Assembly: GCA_021792135.1 (NCBI GenBank)
Contig: JAJYVF010000016.1
Location: 62,001 to 126,000 of the forward strand
DNA from: Acidobacteriota bacterium
Lineage (GTDB): Bacteria > Acidobacteriota > Terriglobia > Terriglobales > Acidobacteriaceae
Length of the DNA: 64,000 nt
Reading direction: 5' to 3'
The notes beneath the pieces are model-generated. The model was not told the DNA's origin and searched no databases. It saw only the letters and a program-made list of their open reading frames with translations. The position numbers were made by a program, and so were the translations under genes. Positions 18,507 through 26,813 of this stretch are shown here, one piece after another. How positions within the stretch are numbered: position 1 is the stretch's first letter; every line of letters starts with the position of its first letter.

Positions 18507-19448
18507 TCAGGAGGCAGGGGAAACGGGCGGAGTGAGGGTGAGCGCGCCGGTGAGCTCGGCCACACGCGCGACGTGATGGCGGGCGCACCACTGTTCGAGC
18601 CCCTGGGCGATGTGCTCGGTGGCGCGGGGATCGGCGTAGCTGGCGGTGCCGATCTGAACGGCGACCGCTCCGGCGAGGAGGAATTCGACGGCATCCTCGG
18701 GGGTGGTGATGCCGCCGAGTCCGATGATGGGAATTTTGACGGCTTTGGCGGCTTCCCAGACCATGCGGACGGCGATGGGGCGAATGGCGGGACCGGAGAG
18801 TCCCCCGGTGATGTTGTGGAGGCGGGGACGGCGGGATTCCACATCGATGGCAAGGGCGAGGAAAGTGTTGACGAGAGAGAGGGCGTCGGCGCCGGCGTCT
18901 TCGGCGGCGTGCGCCATGGCGGCGATGGAGGTGACGTTGGGTGAGAGCTTCACGATGAGAGGGCGGGAGGCCTTCGCTTTGGCGGCGGTGACGAGTTCGG
19001 TGAGGAGTCGCGCATCGGAGCCGAAGATCATGCCGCCGTGGCGGGTATTGGGACAGGAGGCGTTGAGCTCGTACGCAGCGATGCCTTGGGCGTCGTTGAG
19101 ACCGGCGATGACGGCGACATAGTCGTCGATCTGATAGCCGAAGACGTTGGCAATGACGGCACAGGTGGGGTAGTGGCGCATGGGCGGGAGCTTTTCCTTG
19201 ATGTAGCGCTCCACGCCGATGTTCTGCAGGCCGATGGCGTTGATCATGCCGGCGGAGGTTTCGATGAGCCGCGGCGCCTGGTTGCCGGACATGGGCTCGC
19301 GCGAGAGGCCCTTGGTAACGAAGCCGCCGATGCGGGCGAGGGAGACGACTTCCTCGAATTCGACGCCGTAACCGAAGGTTCCGCTGGCGGCGATGACAGG
19401 ATTGACCAGCTCAATGCCGGCGAACTGAACGTGCATATCGGGTTTCAT
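18507..19448 (-). CDS. pyrD: dihydroorotate dehydrogenase, class 1B catalytic subunit
   Basis: Cytosolic enzyme of de novo pyrimidine synthesis (dihydroorotate to orotate), 313 residues. The FMN-barrel start is NPVIAASGTFGYG. The catalytic Cys lies in NASCPNT, which marks class 1 enzymes (class 2 uses Ser). Flavin-binding VKLSPNVT, GGLSGPAIRP and GLGGI motifs are present. The family 1B form normally pairs with the Fe-S/FAD subunit PyrK, which is not encoded nearby. Its ATG overlaps the upstream alkaline phosphatase stop by 4 bp (ATGA). Confidence 0.94.
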   Translation of the reverse strand: MKPDMHVQFAGIELVNPVIAASGTFGYGVEFEEVVSLARIGGFVTKGLSREPMSGNQAPRLIETSAGMINAIGLQNIGVERYIKEKLPPMRHYPTCAVIANVFGYQIDDYVAVIAGLNDAQGIAAYELNASCPNTRHGGMIFGSDARLLTELVTAAKAKASRPLIVKLSPNVTSIAAMAHAAEDAGADALSLVNTFLALAIDVESRRPRLHNITGGLSGPAIRPIAVRMVWEAAKAVKIPIIGLGGITTPEDAVEFLLAGAVAVQIGTASYADPRATEHIAQGLEQWCARHHVARVAELTGALTLTPPVSPAS

Positions 19449-21634
19449 TGGAGTGTCGTGGGTGGCTGTGCCGGGGCCGTTGTTCCGGGAGTGGGGGGAA
19501 CATGGGTCTCTCGCGCTTTATGCTCTGCAGCAGGCGGATGGTGGACGCGCGGCGGAACGATGCGGGGGTAGGTGACTTCGGCCGCGGGTTTGAGAGCCTG
19601 GGTGAGGATGTGTCCTACGGAAGCGGAAGGCTGGTTGATGCCGAGGAGAGAGGCAAAGGTAGCGGCGATATCGACGGGCTCAACGCGGCCATGGTAGATC
19701 CCGGGGGCGAAAGGCGCTCCGTAGAGGCCGAGAGGGACGTGGCGGTCGTAGGACCAGGGGGTGAAGTGGTTCGTCCCGCGGGTGAGGCCCATCTGAAATG
19801 CAGCGGGGATGACCATGATGTACCAGCCGCCGTTGCGGGAGTAGCTGTGGGCCAGCATTTCCCCCCAGGGGGTGGGCGGGTATGGGCCGTCAGCGAGCTG
19901 CTGCCGTGTGTAGCTGCGGAAGAGGACGGGACGCGGAGGCAGGCGGGTGTCGGAGGGCTGGAGGGCCGGCTGGCCGGAGCTGGCGACGGGTGAGTCGCTG
20001 GGAGGAGGTTCGGGAGTGCGCGGGCCGAGCGAGGCGACCGCAGCAGGCAGGGCCTGCTGGACAGCCTGCTCGGCTTCCTGCTCGTTGATGCCCGCTTTCA
20101 TGAACTGGGGCTCATTGAGGGAGAGGTAGGGGAGCTCCTGATGGGGCAGGATGTACTGCAGCTTTTCGCCGGGGGAAAACTTCATGTTGATGGCGTAGTT
20201 GAGCGCGGCGATGAGCTTGTCGACGTCGATGGTGGCGGCGTTGAGGCCATACTGCGCGGCGGTGGCGGGAACAGGCGCAACGCCATGGTCGGCGGTGAGG
20301 GCGATCCACACATTGCCGAGGCCGCCGGGGATGTTGTTGTCGAGCCAGGTGAAGAAGGCGTCGAGCTGGGTGTCGAGGCTGTCGACCATCTGCTCTTCCT
20401 GGGGCGAATCGGGTCCCACCTGGTGGCCGAGGATGTCATTGGCCGAGAGGCTGATGGTGAGCATGTCGGTGACATTGCCCTGGCCGAGCTGTTCACCCTG
20501 GATGAGAGCTTCGGCGAAGTTCAGTTCGTAGTCGTTCGCGGCGGGCGTCCGGCCAACCTGCTCGAAGAAGTTGGTGACGTTGGTGGGGGGAGTGCTCGGA
20601 GCGGCGGGCGTGGCACCGGTGGCCTGGGGCGCAGGAGCGGTTGAGGGGGTGGCGGTGGGCGGGGTGGCGGTGGTGGTTTGGGGCGGAGAAGCCGGTGCGG
20701 TGGTTGGGGCTGCAGGGGCGGTGGGCGGGGTTGGGGCTGCAGAGGCGGTGGGCGGGGTTGGGCTGGCAGGGGCAGTGGTGCTGTTGGGGCTGACAGAGGC
20801 GGGGGGTGGTATGAGACCGGCTTCCTGTTCAGCCTGGGAAATAGCAGGGCCAGTGTTGAAAGCGTTGGCCCAGTCTGGAAGCTGCTTCATGTAAAAGCTG
20901 GAAGTAACCCAGTAGCCGGAGGCGGGATCGATCCAGAAGGCTCCATTGGCGGCGGCACCAGCAGGGAGGATGGCGGCGCGATCCTTGAGGGAGATGCCGA
21001 AGACTTTCGCCTGGCCCTCAGTGGCGAGGCGCAGTTCATCGCCCACGGTCGAAGCGAGGAGATTGCGGGGGGAGCTGCCGGTCACGTATTTGGCGGCGTT
21101 GGCGGCGGCTCCGGGCATGTCGGCGGGGATGCTGGAAGCGGGCAGGCCGACGAGCTTGTAACGCTCGTCTTCGACCGACGTGACGGGGCGCTGCTGGTTG
21201 CGGCGGAGGTCCCACCATTCGTTGCTGGAGATGCCGTTGCCGTCGGTGTAGGCGCCGGTGCCAATGGCGGCGTGGCCGGGCGCGGTCTTGAGGTTGGCGT
21301 AGTCGTAGTAACAGTCGGGGAAGTAGGCGCCGTGCTCGAGGAAGAGATCGAAGCCGCGGTTTTTGAAGTCGGCGCGCCAGCGCTCGAGGTAGTCGGCGCG
21401 AAACTGATCGATGACGAGGATGATGGCAAGCCTGGGTTGATCGTTATAGGCGCTGAGAGGCACGGGCTCGTGATTGCGGGCCAGCTCGCGCCTGGTTTCC
21501 ACGCGCCTCTCGGGTCTGCGGGCTTCCGGCTTAGGCGTTGCCTGGGGCGCAGGATCGGGAGCTGTCTGCGCCGGGCTGATGGCTGCAACGAGCAGAATCG
21601 AGAGCACGCACACAGGTAGGCGGAAGGCATTCAT
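19445..21634 (-). CDS. PafA-like alkaline phosphatase-family exported protein with low-complexity insert
   Basis: A 729-residue exported member of the alkaline phosphatase superfamily. It has a signal peptide (MNAFRLPVCVLSILLVAA..., cleavage near SPAQ), then VIDQFRADYLERW with the first metal-binding Asp, and Thr in KTAPGHAAIGTG at the nucleophile position. Further metal ligands are in SANDILGHQVGPDS and TADHGVAPVP. This order matches PafA-type phosphatases and phosphodiesterases. A run of about 75 residues almost wholly Pro, Ala, Thr and Ser interrupts the catalytic domain at about residues 275-352. The ATG at 21634 is the only start giving a clean signal peptide. It is translationally coupled to pyrD. 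Confidence 0.87.
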   Translation of the reverse strand: MNAFRLPVCVLSILLVAAISPAQTAPDPAPQATPKPEARRPERRVETRRELARNHEPVPLSAYNDQPRLAIILVIDQFRADYLERWRADFKNRGFDLFLEHGAYFPDCYYDYANLKTAPGHAAIGTGAYTDGNGISSNEWWDLRRNQQRPVTSVEDERYKLVGLPASSIPADMPGAAANAAKYVTGSSPRNLLASTVGDELRLATEGQAKVFGISLKDRAAILPAGAAANGAFWIDPASGYWVTSSFYMKQLPDWANAFNTGPAISQAEQEAGLIPPPASVSPNSTTAPASPTPPTASAAPTPPTAPAAPTTAPASPPQTTTATPPTATPSTAPAPQATGATPAAPSTPPTNVTNFFEQVGRTPAANDYELNFAEALIQGEQLGQGNVTDMLTISLSANDILGHQVGPDSPQEEQMVDSLDTQLDAFFTWLDNNIPGGLGNVWIALTADHGVAPVPATAAQYGLNAATIDVDKLIAALNYAINMKFSPGEKLQYILPHQELPYLSLNEPQFMKAGINEQEAEQAVQQALPAAVASLGPRTPEPPPSDSPVASSGQPALQPSDTRLPPRPVLFRSYTRQQLADGPYPPTPWGEMLAHSYSRNGGWYIMVIPAAFQMGLTRGTNHFTPWSYDRHVPLGLYGAPFAPGIYHGRVEPVDIAATFASLLGINQPSASVGHILTQALKPAAEVTYPRIVPPRVHHPPAAEHKARETHVPPTPGTTAPAQPPTTLQ
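20577..20812. repeat. Pro/Ala/Thr/Ser-rich imperfect tandem repeat inside phosphatase gene
   Basis: Near-repeated units of GGGG(T/C)TGGGGCTGCAGxGGCGGTGGGC on the + strand encode APTPPTA/SPPT-type units in the phosphatase on the - strand. Two adjacent copies of the TGGGGCTGCAG unit at about 20706-20765 are nearly identical, suggesting slippage expansion. It probably forms a flexible surface loop. Confidence 0.7.
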
Positions 21635-21823
21635 AGCGTCTCTATGAAAGGTAAAGGCGGAAGCGGGTTGAGTGCAAAAGGGACACGCGCGCGCCGGGTG
21701 GCGGGTTCGACATCTGCGAGGAATCTGGCCGGAGAAGGAAACGGCGGTGACGAGGGTTGCCGGATGCGGCATCGAAGGACACGACCCGAGGGGCGCGCTT
21801 CGAAGGATGCCTGGCGGAGACAG

Positions 21824-22945
21824 CTATGCGATGGCGAGGGCGCGGATCTCTTCTCTGCGGATGGTGAGCTTCTCGACCAGACCGGTACGGACTTCGAAGC
21901 CGCGGCCCGGCGTCTGCGGGACGGTGATCACGCCCTGGGGAGAGACTTCGACCTCGGGCTCGATGATGTCTTCTTTCCAGTAACGCTTTGAGGCGGAGAC
22001 GTCGCCGGGGAGAGAGAAGTTGTCGAGGGAGGAAAGGGCGATGTTGTGAGCCCGGCCGATGCCGGATTCGAGCATGCCTCCGCACCAGACGGGGACACCG
22101 CGTTCCTGGGCGGCGTTGTGGACGGCGATAGCTTCGCTGAAGCCGCCGACACGTCCGCATTTGATGTTGATGATGCGGCAGGACTCCATTTCAATGGCGG
22201 CCAGAGCGTCGCGGCGGTTGCGGATGGACTCGTCGAGGCAGACGGGCGTTTCGAGACGCTTCTGGAGCATGGAATGGAAGTAGAAGTCGTCGGACCAGAG
22301 CGGCTGCTCGATCATGAGCAGATTGAACTCATCGAAGGTGACGATGTGGTCGGAGTCGTTGAGGCGGTAGGCGGAGTTGGCGTCGCAGCTCAGGAGGATG
22401 TCGGGCCAGCGGTTGCGGACGGCTTCAAAGACGTGGACATCCCAGCCGGGTTTGCACTTGAGCTTGATGCGCTGATAGCCGGCGGCGAGTTCCTTCTCCA
22501 CTTCGGCGAGCTGCTTTTCGAGAGAGGGCTGGATGCCGATGGAGACGCCGCAGTCGATGGTCTCGCGAGTACCACCGAGGAGCGAGGCGAGAGGAATGCC
22601 TTTCATCTGGGCTTCGAGATCCCAGACGGCGTTTTCGAGGGCGGCTTTGGCCATGCGATGGCCGCGAACCTGGCGGAAAATCTGTGGGCATTTGCCCGCG
22701 TGGGCCGGATCGGCGGCGGCAAGGGCAGGGGCGAGCTCCTGCTGGATTACAAGCCAGGCGGTGTCGATGGTCTCTTCGGAGAAATACGGATGCTCGCCGG
22801 CGACACACTCGCCCCAGCCGGTGAAACCTTCGCCGCGGATCTCGACGAGGAGGATGCGGCGCTCGGTGGTCGTGCCGAAGCTGGTTTGAAAGGGTTGTAC
22901 AAGGGGAAGGCGAAGCTCACGCAGGAAGATCGCGTCGATTCTCAT
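21824..22945 (-). CDS. menC: o-succinylbenzoate synthase / N-succinylamino acid racemase (enolase superfamily)
   Basis: A 373-residue enolase-superfamily enzyme of the MenC2/NSAR group. It has the KxK general acid/base motif (RIKLKCKPG), metal ligands in SCDANSAY, IEQPL and LDESI, and the second catalytic Lys in INIKCGRVGG. Members make o-succinylbenzoate for menaquinone and/or racemise N-succinylamino acids. It overlaps by 4 bp the GNAT acetyltransferase gene upstream. That pairing recalls the OSBS/NSAR-GNAT arrangement described for D- to L-amino acid conversion. Other men genes are not in the window, so either role is possible. Confidence 0.88.
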   Translation of the reverse strand: MRIDAIFLRELRLPLVQPFQTSFGTTTERRILLVEIRGEGFTGWGECVAGEHPYFSEETIDTAWLVIQQELAPALAAADPAHAGKCPQIFRQVRGHRMAKAALENAVWDLEAQMKGIPLASLLGGTRETIDCGVSIGIQPSLEKQLAEVEKELAAGYQRIKLKCKPGWDVHVFEAVRNRWPDILLSCDANSAYRLNDSDHIVTFDEFNLLMIEQPLWSDDFYFHSMLQKRLETPVCLDESIRNRRDALAAIEMESCRIINIKCGRVGGFSEAIAVHNAAQERGVPVWCGGMLESGIGRAHNIALSSLDNFSLPGDVSASKRYWKEDIIEPEVEVSPQGVITVPQTPGRGFEVRTGLVEKLTIRREEIRALAIA

Positions 22946-23757
22946 ATAGTTCCCGGTTCGGGTTGGGACAACGGAGCGAGCTCGAAGACGCCGTTACCTT
23001 CTGGGTCTAAGTGGAACCCCGTGACGGCCAGGCAGCGCGAGAAAGCATCCAGGAAGCGGGTTCGAATTTCAAGCTGGACGGCGCGCGCGCGGGAGACACC
23101 TGTGACCGACGCTTTCCATTCGGTGAGAGCCTTCGGTACCACGATTGTCTCCTGAGCTTGCGGCGGACTGTATGGAGCCCCATGGAGGAGGGCCTGAACC
23201 CGGCCGGATTCCATCCACCACTCGGCATGCAGACGGTCCGTGGGCAGGCCACCCTGCAGACGAGATGAGGATACACCATAAAAATCCGGTGTATACGAGC
23301 GGACGATGACGCCCAGCCTGTGGATATTGAGGAAGGAGTTCTTGATCTCGAGGGGATCGAAGGTCCATTCCATGAGAGAAATCCCCCGGCTGAGCGCGTC
23401 TTCGCGCTGGCAGAGCTTGAGGCGGCGGCCGATACCGGCATTGCGGTAACCCGGGGTAACGGCCAGCATGTGGGAGTGAAGGTAGGCCATGGGCGGCTGG
23501 CCGGGCTCTTTGGACGGCTTGATTCCGGGGATGGCCATGGCGAAGCCGATGAGGCGGGATTCAGGATCGAAGGCGCCGAAGACCTGGCCTCCGATGCGCT
23601 GGGCTACGGTAAAGAGGCGGCGAGGGATGACATCGCCATCGGAGTAGCCCCAGGTCTCGATCTGGAGGTCGACGCAGGCGTCGAGTTCAGCGAAGCCCTG
23701 ACAGGCGCGCAGGAGGATGGGTGTGCCGTCCGGGGCCTGGAAGGTTGCGCGGATCAT
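22942..23757 (-). CDS. GNAT superfamily acyltransferase (COG3375-like)
   Basis: A 271-residue protein of the predicted GNAT group commonly encoded next to MenC/NSAR enzymes. The acyl-CoA-binding segment is visible (HSHMLAVTPGYRNAGIGRRLKLCQRE, a variant of Q/RxxGxG/A), followed by WTFDPLEIKNSFLNIHRLG. It may N-succinylate an amino acid that the neighbouring enolase-family enzyme racemises; this is inferred from context. It overlaps 4 bp with both flanking genes, so the three form one translationally coupled operon. Confidence 0.82.
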   Translation of the reverse strand: MIRATFQAPDGTPILLRACQGFAELDACVDLQIETWGYSDGDVIPRRLFTVAQRIGGQVFGAFDPESRLIGFAMAIPGIKPSKEPGQPPMAYLHSHMLAVTPGYRNAGIGRRLKLCQREDALSRGISLMEWTFDPLEIKNSFLNIHRLGVIVRSYTPDFYGVSSSRLQGGLPTDRLHAEWWMESGRVQALLHGAPYSPPQAQETIVVPKALTEWKASVTGVSRARAVQLEIRTRFLDAFSRCLAVTGFHLDPEGNGVFELAPLSQPEPGTI

Positions 23758-24614
23758 GCGGAGGCCTTTGCGCGGGACCAGAGCTCTTCGAGCTCTTCGG
23801 GGGAAAGCTCTTCGAGGGGTCGGGAGCTGGCGGCCTCCATGGCCGCGAAGCGGCGGCGGAATTTCGCATTGGCGTCGCGCAGGGCAAGCTCCGGATCGGC
23901 TTTCATGTGACGGGCGAGGTTTGCTGCGGTAAACAGCAGATCTCCAAGCTCTTCCGTGGCTGCTATGTTCTGGGCTGAATGGATTTCCGATTCGAGCTCG
24001 GCGGTCTCTTCGCGGAGCTTGGCGAGGACGCCGGTGGCATCGGGCCAGTCGAAGCCGGCTTTGGCAGCCCGGGAGCCGATCTTGCCGGCCTCAAGGAGGG
24101 CGGGCATGGAGCGGGAAACAGCGTCCAGGCGACCTTCACCTGCTGGACGATGTTTTCCTTCTAACCGCTTGATCTGTTCCCAGTTGCGCAGCACCTGGGG
24201 CGTGTCGATATCGTCGGTTGCGAGATCCTCGGCGCGATTCCCGGCAGCGGCGGAGGCTTCCTCGCCGAAGACGTGGGGATGGCGGCGGACGAGCTTGCGG
24301 TTGAGGTTGGCGAGGACCTCGGCGATGGTGAAGCGACCGGCTTCGGCGGCCATTTCAGCGTAAAAGAGGACCTGGAGGAGGAGATCGCCGAGTTCGTCGG
24401 CCAGATCGGACCAGTGCTCGCGCTCGATGGCGTCGAGGACCTCCCAGGTCTCTTCCAGGGTGTACTTGCGGATGCTGGAGAAAGTCTGTTCGCGGTCCCA
24501 GGGACAGCCGCCGGGGGCGCGAAGGCGGGCCATGATGGCGACGGCCTCGGCGAAGAGCTCTGCGGCGCGGGAAGTTTCCTCGTTGGAGGATTCTGCGTCC
24601 GGTTGGGCAGGCAT
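23754..24614 (-). CDS. mazG: nucleoside triphosphate pyrophosphohydrolase MazG
   Basis: A 286-residue two-domain MazG that hydrolyses (d)NTPs to NMP and PPi. The N-terminal domain has GGCPWDREQTFSSIRKYTLEETWEVLDAIE and DELGDLLLQVLFYA, here recognised by the 'EE.WE..DAIE' and 'DELGDLL' metal-binding motifs. The C-terminal repeat shows EETAELE and EELGDLLFTAANLARH. First gene of the mazG-GNAT-menC operon, with a 4-bp overlap to the next. Confidence 0.95.
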   Translation of the reverse strand: MPAQPDAESSNEETSRAAELFAEAVAIMARLRAPGGCPWDREQTFSSIRKYTLEETWEVLDAIEREHWSDLADELGDLLLQVLFYAEMAAEAGRFTIAEVLANLNRKLVRRHPHVFGEEASAAAGNRAEDLATDDIDTPQVLRNWEQIKRLEGKHRPAGEGRLDAVSRSMPALLEAGKIGSRAAKAGFDWPDATGVLAKLREETAELESEIHSAQNIAATEELGDLLFTAANLARHMKADPELALRDANAKFRRRFAAMEAASSRPLEELSPEELEELWSRAKASA

Positions 24615-24691
24615 GTCTTTACTCTACAACGGGAACACGGCAGGGCCGAGTATGCTGGCAGGGCGAAAGGAGGAGCACGACTCTGGCTGAT

Positions 24692-25519
24692 TTGAGCCTG
24701 GTTTCAGTTCTTGTCGGGGTCTTCGCAGTGCTGTTTGGGCTGGCGTTCGGGAGCTTCCTGAACGTGTGCGTCGCGCGTCTGCCCCGGCGGCAGTCGGTGG
24801 TGCAGCCGGGTTCGCGGTGCCCGCGATGCGGCGTGGGAATTCGGCCGGTGGACAATGTGCCGCTGGTCAGCTGGGCACTGCTGCGGGGGCGCTGCCGGCG
24901 GTGCGGGTGGCGCATTCCGTGGCGGTATCCGGCGGTCGAGTTGATGACGGCGGCGCTGTTTCTGCTGTGCTGGCTGCGGTTCGGGCTGACGGTGGCGGGG
25001 GTGGGGATGGCGGTGCTGTGCTTCCTGCTGCTGGGGCTGGCGGTGATGGACGCCGAAACGATGCGGCTGCCGGATGTGTTCACGCTGCCGGGAATTCTGC
25101 TGGGGGTGATCTATTCGGGGGTGGTGCACGCCGAGGGAGTGGGGCTGCGCCGGGGTCCGGTGGAGCTGATCTATGGGGTGTTGGTTGCACTGGGATGGGC
25201 GGGCGCGGCGGCGCTGCTGCTGCTGGGGATACGGCGGATCTATTTCGCTCTGCGGGGAGTGCAGGGCATGGGGCTCGGGGACGCGAAGCTGCTGGCGATG
25301 ATCGCGGCCTGGCTGGGCCCGTGGCTGACGCTGCTGACGCTGTTCGTGGGTGTGATGGCGGCGGCGGTTTGGGGAGTGGTCTGGGTGGCGGCTTCGCGGG
25401 GGCAACGCAATTCGCGGACGGCACGGTTGCCGCTGGGGGCGTTTTTATGCGGGGCGGCGATCTACGCGGTGTTTGCGGGCGGGCCGGTGGTGCGGTGGTA
25501 CCTGGGGTTTTTCCGGTGA
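24692..25519 (+). CDS. prepilin peptidase (type IV pilin / type II secretion leader peptidase, A24)
   Basis: An integral membrane aspartyl protease that cleaves and N-methylates type IV pilin-like proteins, 275 residues, about eight helices. It begins with FGLAFGSFLNVCVARLP, contains two zinc-binding CxxC pairs (CPRCG, CRRCGW) and both catalytic Asp motifs (AVMDAETMRLPD and GMGLGDAKLLAMI). The usual start is TTG at 24692; GGAGG lies about 18 bases upstream, so an in-frame CTG at 24683 is a possible alternative. No pilus genes are adjacent. Confidence 0.92.
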   Translation: MSLVSVLVGVFAVLFGLAFGSFLNVCVARLPRRQSVVQPGSRCPRCGVGIRPVDNVPLVSWALLRGRCRRCGWRIPWRYPAVELMTAALFLLCWLRFGLTVAGVGMAVLCFLLLGLAVMDAETMRLPDVFTLPGILLGVIYSGVVHAEGVGLRRGPVELIYGVLVALGWAGAAALLLLGIRRIYFALRGVQGMGLGDAKLLAMIAAWLGPWLTLLTLFVGVMAAAVWGVVWVAASRGQRNSRTARLPLGAFLCGAAIYAVFAGGPVVRWYLGFFR

Positions 25520-25535
25520 GCGGCCGGAGTGGCGT

Positions 25536-26813
25536 TCAGGGCTGGGCGGAGAGGATGATGCCGCGACATTCGCCGAAGCCGATCCGTGGATGACCCTCGC
25601 GCTCGCACCAGGCGCGGAGGATCACCTCGTCGCCGTCCTCCAGGAATTTTCGTTCTTCGCCATTGGGGAGGGTGAGGGGCTGCGCTCCGCGGCGTGTCTT
25701 TTCGAGCAGGGAGCCGAGGGAATCGGGAGTGGGGCCGGAGATGGTTCCGGTGGCCAACAGGTCGCCGGGCCGGAGATTGCAGCCGTTGCTGGCGTGATGG
25801 GTGAGCATTTGTGCCAGCGTCCAGTACAAATCGCGGAGATCGCCGCGGCTGAGGCGGGCGGGGGACTGGCGGTCTTCGCGCATCCTCGCGGTGGTGAGTG
25901 AGACTTCGACCTGGAGGCCGATGCCGCCCCGCGCCTGGTCTTCGGCAGAGTGGAGATACGGCAGCGGAGCGGGATCGCCTGCGGGACGGCTGAAGGCCGG
26001 GACGCGGTAGGGCGCGAGGGCATCGAGGGTGACGACCCAGGGTGAGATGGTGGTGGCGAAGCTCTTGGCGAGAAAGGGGCCGAGGGGCTGGTATTCCCAG
26101 GACTGAATGTCGCGGGCGGACCAGTCGTTGAGGAGGCAGAGGCCGAAGATGTGGTCCTGGGCGCGGTCGATGGGGATGGAGTCGCCGAGTTCGTTGCCGG
26201 TGCCGATGTAGAAGCCCATTTCGAGTTCGTAGTCGAGGGCGCGGGTGGGGCCGAAGGATGGCGCGGGTGCATCGGGGGCTTTGGTCTGGCCGCAGGGTCG
26301 GCGGACTGCAGTGCCGCTGACGACGATGGACGAGGCGCGGCCGTGATAGCCGATGGGGACGTATTTGTAGTTCGAGAGCAGGGGATGGTCGGGGCGGAAG
26401 AGGCTGCCGATGTTGGTGGCGTGGTGGATCGAAGCGTAGAAGTCGGTGTAGTCGCCGATGTGGAACGGCGGCAGCATGCAGGCGCTGCTTTGGGGGATGA
26501 GGAGCGGCTGGACCTGGGAGCGGTGCAGCGGATTCATCAGCAGTTCAGCGGCGCGGCGGCGGAGTAGCGTGGCTGCGTTGCGGCCGAGGGCGGCAAGTTC
26601 GTTGAGCTGCGTGGAATGGCAGGCGCGCAGGATGGGCGCGGGAAGATTGTCGAGCAGGCGAGCGCCGGCGCAGGCGCGGAGGTCGAGGATCTGATCGCCG
26701 ATGGCGAGGCCGATGCGCGCCTCGGGGGCGACGACTCCAAAGGGCAAATTGGCCAGGGGGAAATCGGTGGCGGGGTCGTTGGCTGCGTCGAGCCAGCTTT
26801 GCGTCAGATCCAT
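25536..26813 (-). CDS. fahA: fumarylacetoacetase
   Basis: Last enzyme of tyrosine/homogentisate catabolism, splitting fumarylacetoacetate to fumarate and acetoacetate; 425 residues, full length. It has an N-terminal SH3-like domain, then the metal site and FAH signature: FYASIHHATNIG, YHGRASS, the acidic ligands in DYELEMGFYIG, LLNDWSARDIQ and the 'ATGTISGP' loop. It lies downstream of hmgA and an unknown gene in one leftward operon. Its start overlaps the previous gene by 10 bp. Confidence 0.96.
   Translation of the reverse strand: MDLTQSWLDAANDPATDFPLANLPFGVVAPEARIGLAIGDQILDLRACAGARLLDNLPAPILRACHSTQLNELAALGRNAATLLRRRAAELLMNPLHRSQVQPLLIPQSSACMLPPFHIGDYTDFYASIHHATNIGSLFRPDHPLLSNYKYVPIGYHGRASSIVVSGTAVRRPCGQTKAPDAPAPSFGPTRALDYELEMGFYIGTGNELGDSIPIDRAQDHIFGLCLLNDWSARDIQSWEYQPLGPFLAKSFATTISPWVVTLDALAPYRVPAFSRPAGDPAPLPYLHSAEDQARGGIGLQVEVSLTTARMREDRQSPARLSRGDLRDLYWTLAQMLTHHASNGCNLRPGDLLATGTISGPTPDSLGSLLEKTRRGAQPLTLPNGEERKFLEDGDEVILRAWCEREGHPRIGFGECRGIILSAQP

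Noticed and set aside
20577-20812. possible CRISPR-like repeat array
   Set aside because: Repeats are contiguous, degenerate and keep the phosphatase reading frame; there are no unique spacers or cas genes.
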